The translations under genes were made by a program, and so were the position numbers. From contig DASXZH010000039.1 in the NCBI GenBank assembly GCA_036502005.1, positions 62,001 through 126,000 on the forward strand: a stretch of DNA of 64,000 bases, written 5' to 3'. Below are positions 60,394 through 64,000 of the stretch, in pieces (the stretch's first letter is position 1; each line of letters starts with the position of its first letter). The notes under the pieces were generated by a model that was not told the origin of the DNA, made no database searches, and saw only the letters and a program-made list of their open reading frames with translations. Source of the stretch: DASXZH01 sp036502005. Lineage in GTDB: Bacteria > Armatimonadota > Fimbriimonadia > Fimbriimonadales > Fimbriimonadaceae.

Positions 60394-60639
60394 GCGTGCC
60401 CAACTGCTAAAACAAGGTTCCGAACCTCCCCCTCCCCTGCTTCCCGGGTGACGATTCCATTCGGAGGGGGTTCAAGAGGGAAACCTGACCGATGGTTGTG
60501 CGGTCTGGTGCCCCTTTTCGCTAAGGGGAGAGGTTCCGTGCGCTGTTGCTCTTTGCGTAAAATCAGAACCCCTTGCGACCTCGCCATTTTCGCTCAAATT
60601 CTTTTATGGCTGGGCGACGGCTCCGGCCCCTTCGGCTAC

Positions 60640-60716
60640 GTTCTACGTTCTACGTTCCTCGTTCTATGTTCTATGTTCTATGTTCTATGTTCTAAGTTCT
60701 ACTTACTACCTTCTAC
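60640..60716. repeat. Tandem heptad 'GTTCTAT' array, about 11 units
   Basis: Eleven consecutive seven-base units run from 60640 to 60716. The central four are exact GTTCTAT (60661-60688), flanked by GTTCTAC, GTTCCTC, GTTCTAA and CTTCTAC variants. It lies directly after the mqnE stop. The degenerate edges and exact centre suggest slippage growth. The rest of the 60394-60639 gap is C-rich and without a gene. Confidence 0.75.
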
Positions 60717-60727
60717 TTACTTCCCAT

Positions 60728-61891
60728 TCATGCCTGCAGAACAGGAAGCTCGATTCTCATATGCTTCGGCGCCACAGGTTCTTCGTCCCGCACGATTTCG
60801 TGGTACAGCGAGTCGCGCTCGATAGCGATGCGACCGACCTCCTCAATCATCTTGATCATGTTGTCCCGGGTCAGCGCCTGAGACTTGTTGCCGAACTCGC
60901 CTTCTTTATAGGTGATCTCGTATTCGTGAACGGTGCCGTCGGCATCGTCCGCCCCGTACCACAGCGCCGCTTGGGTAACGGGAACGGTATTCATGATCCA
61001 GAAACTCTTGATGTGGTCGAAGTTATCGAGCATCAACCGCGATAAAGCTATGGCCCGTAAATCTTCATCGGCGGTAGGAAGCTTGATGTGCTCGAGCTCC
61101 GTTCCCTCCGGATGAAAACAGAGGGGCGTCATCGTTAAAAAGTGGCCCGTTTCATCCTGAAGCTCTCGAAGCTGGATAAGGTGGTCGACCAATTCTTCCT
61201 TGGTCTCAATGTGGCCATAAAGCATAGTCGCGTACTGCTTCATGCCAAGCTTTGCAGCGGCGCGCGCCACCATCTTCCACTCTTCGCCGTTTAGCTTCTT
61301 GCCAAAAAGCTCTTTGTGAACGCGCTCGCTTAAAATCTCAATGCCGCCACCGGGCAGCGAATCTAGTCCCGCTTCGATCAAATCGGCTAACGCCTGCTCA
61401 ACGGAAACCTTTCCAACCCGGGCGATCTCCACGATCTCAACCGCCGTAAAGGCCTTAACGTGAACGCCGGGCCGGGATTCTTTCACTAGCTTGACCAACT
61501 CCATGTAGTAGCTGTAAGGCAAGCGCGGGTTGATTCCACCAACCATGTGGATCTCGGTGATAGGGGTGTCTTTGTGCCAATCCAGTCTGCGCTTTACTTC
61601 TTCCAGGCTCATTTCGTAAGGAGCGGGGCCGCCCTTCTTGGCATAGAAGCTGCAGAACTTGCAGAACTTGTTGCAGATGTTGGTGTAGTTGATGTGCTGG
61701 TTGCGAACGTAATACGTGCGCGCTCCATGCTTTCGCTCTCGGATGATATTGGCGAGGTAGCCAACGCCCGTTAAGTTGGGGGTGGTGGCGAGTAGCATGC
61801 CATCTTCAAAGTTAAGTCGTTCGCCTTTATCGACCTTGTTGTAGATATGTAGCAGTTCAGGTCCGACGATTTTTTCTGGGGCAATGGACAT
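60728..61891 (-). CDS. mqnE: Aminofutalosine synthase (radical SAM)
   Basis: A 387-residue radical SAM enzyme. It joins 3-[(1-carboxyvinyl)oxy]benzoate to the SAM adenosyl group in the futalosine route to menaquinone. The iron-sulfur motif is CNKFCKFC after HINYTN. MqnE landmarks are EIHMVGGINP, VKAFTAVEI, LDSLPGGGIEI, MLYGHIETKEELVDHLI and LRELQDETGHF. The other mqn genes are not in the window. It shows that the organism makes menaquinone by this alternative pathway. Confidence 0.92.
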   Translation of the reverse strand: MSIAPEKIVGPELLHIYNKVDKGERLNFEDGMLLATTPNLTGVGYLANIIRERKHGARTYYVRNQHINYTNICNKFCKFCSFYAKKGGPAPYEMSLEEVKRRLDWHKDTPITEIHMVGGINPRLPYSYYMELVKLVKESRPGVHVKAFTAVEIVEIARVGKVSVEQALADLIEAGLDSLPGGGIEILSERVHKELFGKKLNGEEWKMVARAAAKLGMKQYATMLYGHIETKEELVDHLIQLRELQDETGHFLTMTPLCFHPEGTELEHIKLPTADEDLRAIALSRLMLDNFDHIKSFWIMNTVPVTQAALWYGADDADGTVHEYEITYKEGEFGNKSQALTRDNMIKMIEEVGRIAIERDSLYHEIVRDEEPVAPKHMRIELPVLQA

Positions 61892-62025
61892 TCCAACTAG
61901 AATTTACCCGTTGCCGCTAGGGCTCTGGGTTTCTATGGTTCTAAGCTTCTAGGAACGGACCATTAGAACCATACGTGCCATAGACCCCTACGAACCAGAC
62001 AGCCCTATGAACCGTAGCAGATAAC

Positions 62026-62499
62026 ATGCAGCCCATCTCACCATTTTTGTGGTTCGATACCCAAGCCGAAGAAGCAGCAAACTTTTACGTTTCCGTGTTC
62101 AAGAACTCCAGGATTACAGACATGACCCGCTGGGGCGAAGAAGGGCCAGGACCGGCCGGAAGCGTGCTCGTCGTTAATTTTGAGTTGAATGGGCAGAAGT
62201 TTATCGCCCTAAACGGAGGCCCCGAGTTTCAGTTTAATAAAGCCGTGTCTTTTATGATCCACTGCGAGACCCAGTCGGAAATAGATTATTACTGGGAAAA
62301 ACTGACAGAAGGCGGCGAAGAAGTCCAATGCGGTTGGCTAACCGACAAATATGGCCTTTCTTGGCAGGTGGCGCCTAACATTCTGCTCCAACATCTCAAC
62401 GACCCCGATCGTGAGAAATCCGACCGCGTTATGAAGGCGATGATGGGGATGGTCAAGATAGACATCGCGGGCATTGAGAAGGCCTACGCAGGCGAGTAA
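62026..62499 (+). CDS. VOC-family PhnB-like protein
   Basis: A 157-residue protein of the glyoxalase/VOC fold, PhnB/'3-demethylubiquinone-9 methyltransferase-like' branch. The two halves show ISPFLWFDTQAEEAANFYVS with GQKFIALNGG, and FMIHCETQSEIDYYWEKL with CGWLTDKYGLSWQVAP. Members are metal-binding or antibiotic-binding proteins of varied use. It stands alone between repeat-rich gaps; the substrate is unknown. Confidence 0.85.
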   Translation: MQPISPFLWFDTQAEEAANFYVSVFKNSRITDMTRWGEEGPGPAGSVLVVNFELNGQKFIALNGGPEFQFNKAVSFMIHCETQSEIDYYWEKLTEGGEEVQCGWLTDKYGLSWQVAPNILLQHLNDPDREKSDRVMKAMMGMVKIDIAGIEKAYAGE

Positions 62500-62591
62500 G
62501 TCGAAAGTAAAAGTCGAACGCTGATTTCAAAACATTTGATTTTTGTGGTGTCGCTAGTCGCGACGAGCCTGATTGCCAACGACCGGGGATT

Positions 62592-62745
62592 CTCGATTTT
62601 GATTGTCGATTCTCGATTGGGGACCGGAACTATGACTTCCACCGCCTTCAGCCTCGCTGACCGCACATTTGAAATCGACTTTGCCCTTCGACTATCGATT
62701 ATCGACCTTGGCCCTTTCGACTATGGATCTTCGACCTTCGACTTC
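62592..62745. repeat. 'GTCGATT' heptad arrays
   Basis: CTCGATT, TTGATT, GTCGATT and CTCGATT run together at 62592-62618. A looser set of TTCGAC/ATCGATT units continues at about 62687-62745, up to the stop of the SDR gene. They match the arrays at 34489-34516 (same strand) and 44941-44967 (opposite strand). The 256-base gap holds no gene. Confidence 0.55.
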
Positions 62746-62755
62746 CCCCAACGTC

Positions 62756-63538
62756 TCACCCCTGTAGCAGCGATTGCGCCCCATCGATCCAGACTGGCGT
62801 GCCGGAAATATGGCTGGAGGCATCGGAAGCCAAGAAAAGCACCAACTGCGCCACCTGATCGGCCTTGCCAGATTCTCTACCGGTCAAAGGGATCTCGCCC
62901 TCCGGGAATTCCACCGGGATTTTCACTTTGTCGACGTCGCGCTTTTCTGTATTGTCGTCGATGGACGTGTCAATAGCGCCTGGACAGATCACATTTACGC
63001 GCACCTTGCTTGGACCCAACTCCACCGCAAGCATTTGTGCCATCGCAACTTGCGCCGCCTTGGTGCAAGAGTAAGCGGTAGCACCGGTGTTGCTAAAAAT
63101 ACGAGTGCCGTTTACAGACGCTGTGATTACAATCGATCCGCCTTGCTGCTTCAAATACGGAACCGCGAACTTGATGGTGTAGAACGTGCCATACAAGTTC
63201 GTTTTAATGGTCTTGTCCCATTCATCGGGTTTAAGCTCTTCGATGGGCGCCCAAACACCGTTAATGCCGGCATTTGCGAAAACGATATCGATGGTTCCGA
63301 AATCGCGTGCCAAGTCGCGGCATACCGCTTCCATGGCGGCCGGATCGGAAACGTCCGCGATGATCTTTTTGACCGCGCCGCCCGCCTTTTCAATCTCGGC
63401 GACCGTGTCTTTCAGATCCTCATCGTGATGGCTCACCGCCCCGATTTTTGCCCCTTCGCGTGCCAACAAAATGGCCGCTGCACGGCCGATTCCCGAACCT
63501 GCGCCAGTAACAAGCGCCACTTTATTTTCTAAACTCAC
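62756..63538 (-). CDS. Short-chain dehydrogenase/reductase
   Basis: About 260 residues from a GTG at 63538, preceded by GGGGGAG; the frame stays open to 63601 without support. This is a classical SDR: cofactor loop TGAGSGIG, FANAGING, the serine in IVITASVNG, and the catalytic YSCTK. HHDEDL after the second strand suggests preference for NAD over NADP. The C-terminal LASDASSHISGTPVWIDGA is typical. The substrate cannot be inferred. Confidence 0.88.
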   Translation of the reverse strand: MSLENKVALVTGAGSGIGRAAAILLAREGAKIGAVSHHDEDLKDTVAEIEKAGGAVKKIIADVSDPAAMEAVCRDLARDFGTIDIVFANAGINGVWAPIEELKPDEWDKTIKTNLYGTFYTIKFAVPYLKQQGGSIVITASVNGTRIFSNTGATAYSCTKAAQVAMAQMLAVELGPSKVRVNVICPGAIDTSIDDNTEKRDVDKVKIPVEFPEGEIPLTGRESGKADQVAQLVLFLASDASSHISGTPVWIDGAQSLLQG

Positions 63539-63650
63539 TTCTCCCCCATCATGTGTGCGTGTCTCTTCACACAGTTTTCCAAACGACAGCGTTTCGTCCA
63601 CTGTTCGGCCTGGAGCAAGAAAAAATGGGAAGCTTTAAGGGGAATGGTGA

Positions 63651-63694
63651 TATATCGGTATAGCAATGTGGAAAACTCTTGATATATCGATATA
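63651..63694. promoter_or_regulatory. Paired 12-bp palindromic operator candidates
   Basis: TATATCGATATA (63683-63694) is a perfect palindrome, and TATATCGGTATA (63651-63662) is the same with one change. Their centres are 32 bases, about three helical turns, apart. They lie between the divergent SDR and GH12-like genes. Two in-phase sites suggest a dimeric repressor, perhaps PadR- or LacI-like, binding cooperatively. The regulator itself is not in the window. Confidence 0.65.
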
Positions 63695-63742
63695 CTTTTA
63701 AGAATTAATCATGTTAGAATGAGCATGTTTGATCACTATTCA

Positions 63743-63818
63743 GCCGCAGAGTTGCGGCCTCTTAGATCTGACGAAGAGGCGTGGAAGGGTCCATGAACGC
63801 GAAGCTGCGGTAGAGGGA
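63743..63818 (+). promoter_or_regulatory. Foldable 5' leader with alternative pairings
   Basis: Two adjacent hairpins overlap by two bases: GCCGCA/TGCGGC (63743-63748/63753-63758) and GCCTCTT/AAGAGGC (63757-63763/63774-63780). A second partner for CCGCAG (63745-63750) is CTGCGG at 63805-63810. CCTCT (63758-63762) can also pair with AGAGG at 63812-63816, which overlaps the Shine-Dalgarno of the next gene. Competing pairings of this kind are typical of leader regulators. No known riboswitch class was recognised. Confidence 0.4.
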
Positions 63819-63825
63819 GTTTAAG

Positions 63826-64000
63826 ATGAACATGCGAAGTATCTTGGCGCCAGTGCTGGCGTCAGCAACAGTAATGACGGCCGCATCGGCCCAGGCTTGG
63901 GTCTATACGACAAACGCACAATGGGGAAGTTGGACGGGCGGGGGCTATACCGTCTACAACGACATTTGGAGCGGCATTGGAAACCAAACGCTTAACGTTA
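63826..64000 (+). CDS. Secreted GH12-like protein, N-terminal part only
   Basis: The frame runs off the end of the window. ATG 63826 has GGAG seven bases upstream. A signal peptide (RSILAPVLASATVMTAASAQA) is followed by WVYTTNAQWGSW and YTVYNDIWSG. This resembles the start of family GH12 beta-glucanases and xyloglucanases, where a conserved N-N-x-W segment lines the cleft. Only ~38 mature residues are visible, so the family call is tentative. It is preceded by the palindromic sites and the structured leader. Confidence 0.5.
   Translation, partial: MNMRSILAPVLASATVMTAASAQAWVYTTNAQWGSWTGGGYTVYNDIWSGIGNQTLNV

Noticed and set aside
60640..60716. Possible CRISPR array
   Set aside because: The units are seven-base tandem repeats with no spacers, and no cas gene is present in the window.
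63725..63796. 23-codon frame in the leader of the GH12-like gene
   Set aside because: It lies inside the hairpins and has no ribosome-binding site. It could be a leader peptide, but nothing in its residues supports that.

Overview
The window looks like a chromosomal segment from an environmental, probably Gram-negative-type, heterotrophic bacterium. Planctomycete-type 'PSCyt/PSD' proteins (DUF1549/DUF1553/DUF1501 and DUF1592/DUF1552), Tat-dependent secreted enzymes, a copper-amine-oxidase-like stalk protein, the futalosine menaquinone enzyme MqnE, murein-sugar recycling genes and a lone FlhA together suggest Armatimonadota (Fimbriimonadia-like) or a related PVC-like lineage. This is a family-level judgement from gene content; no rRNA or other marker gene is present to fix it.

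Layout. 1-4 kb: the end of an ABC-2 exporter, a small toxin-antitoxin-like pair and a secreted metallophosphoesterase. 4.3-22 kb: the standout locus, two divergent tightly packed gene sets. The leftward set encodes a TIR-WD40 protein, a degenerate J-domain protein, a GrpE-like protein, an Hsp70 with a long helical tail, and a pseudokinase-like protein. The rightward set encodes an Hsp70 whose lid is replaced by a vWA domain, two lidless Hsp70s, a GrpE-like protein with a long acidic tail between them, a membrane pseudokinase, a six-TM P-loop GTPase and a membrane protein with a C-terminal Ig-like domain. Four Hsp70s with intact ATPase motifs, two divergent exchange factors, a J-like protein and a TIR effector suggest a chaperone-built sensing or conflict system ending at the membrane. 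22-31 kb: beta-propeller, glycosidase-like protein, FlhA, PspA, CCA-adding enzyme and a stalk-domain protein. 31-45 kb: two planctomycete-type cytochrome/DUF gene pairs, a GH63-like enzyme, a class V aminotransferase, DinB and a 47-residue membrane protein. 45-54 kb: MurQ and a BadF-type kinase, homogentisate dioxygenase-like protein and a GH38 mannosidase. 54-64 kb: an NB-ARC/TPR regulator with a decayed cyclase domain, an ECF sigma/anti-sigma pair, Fic, MqnE, VOC, SDR, and the start of a secreted GH12-like protein behind a palindromic operator pair and a foldable leader.

Intergenic DNA outside the 4-22 kb locus is crowded with short inverted repeats and heptad-like arrays. One of these is a well-formed 145-bp MITE with 18-bp perfect terminal inverted repeats and an 11-bp target duplication. 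No CRISPR array, tRNA or rRNA gene was recognised.
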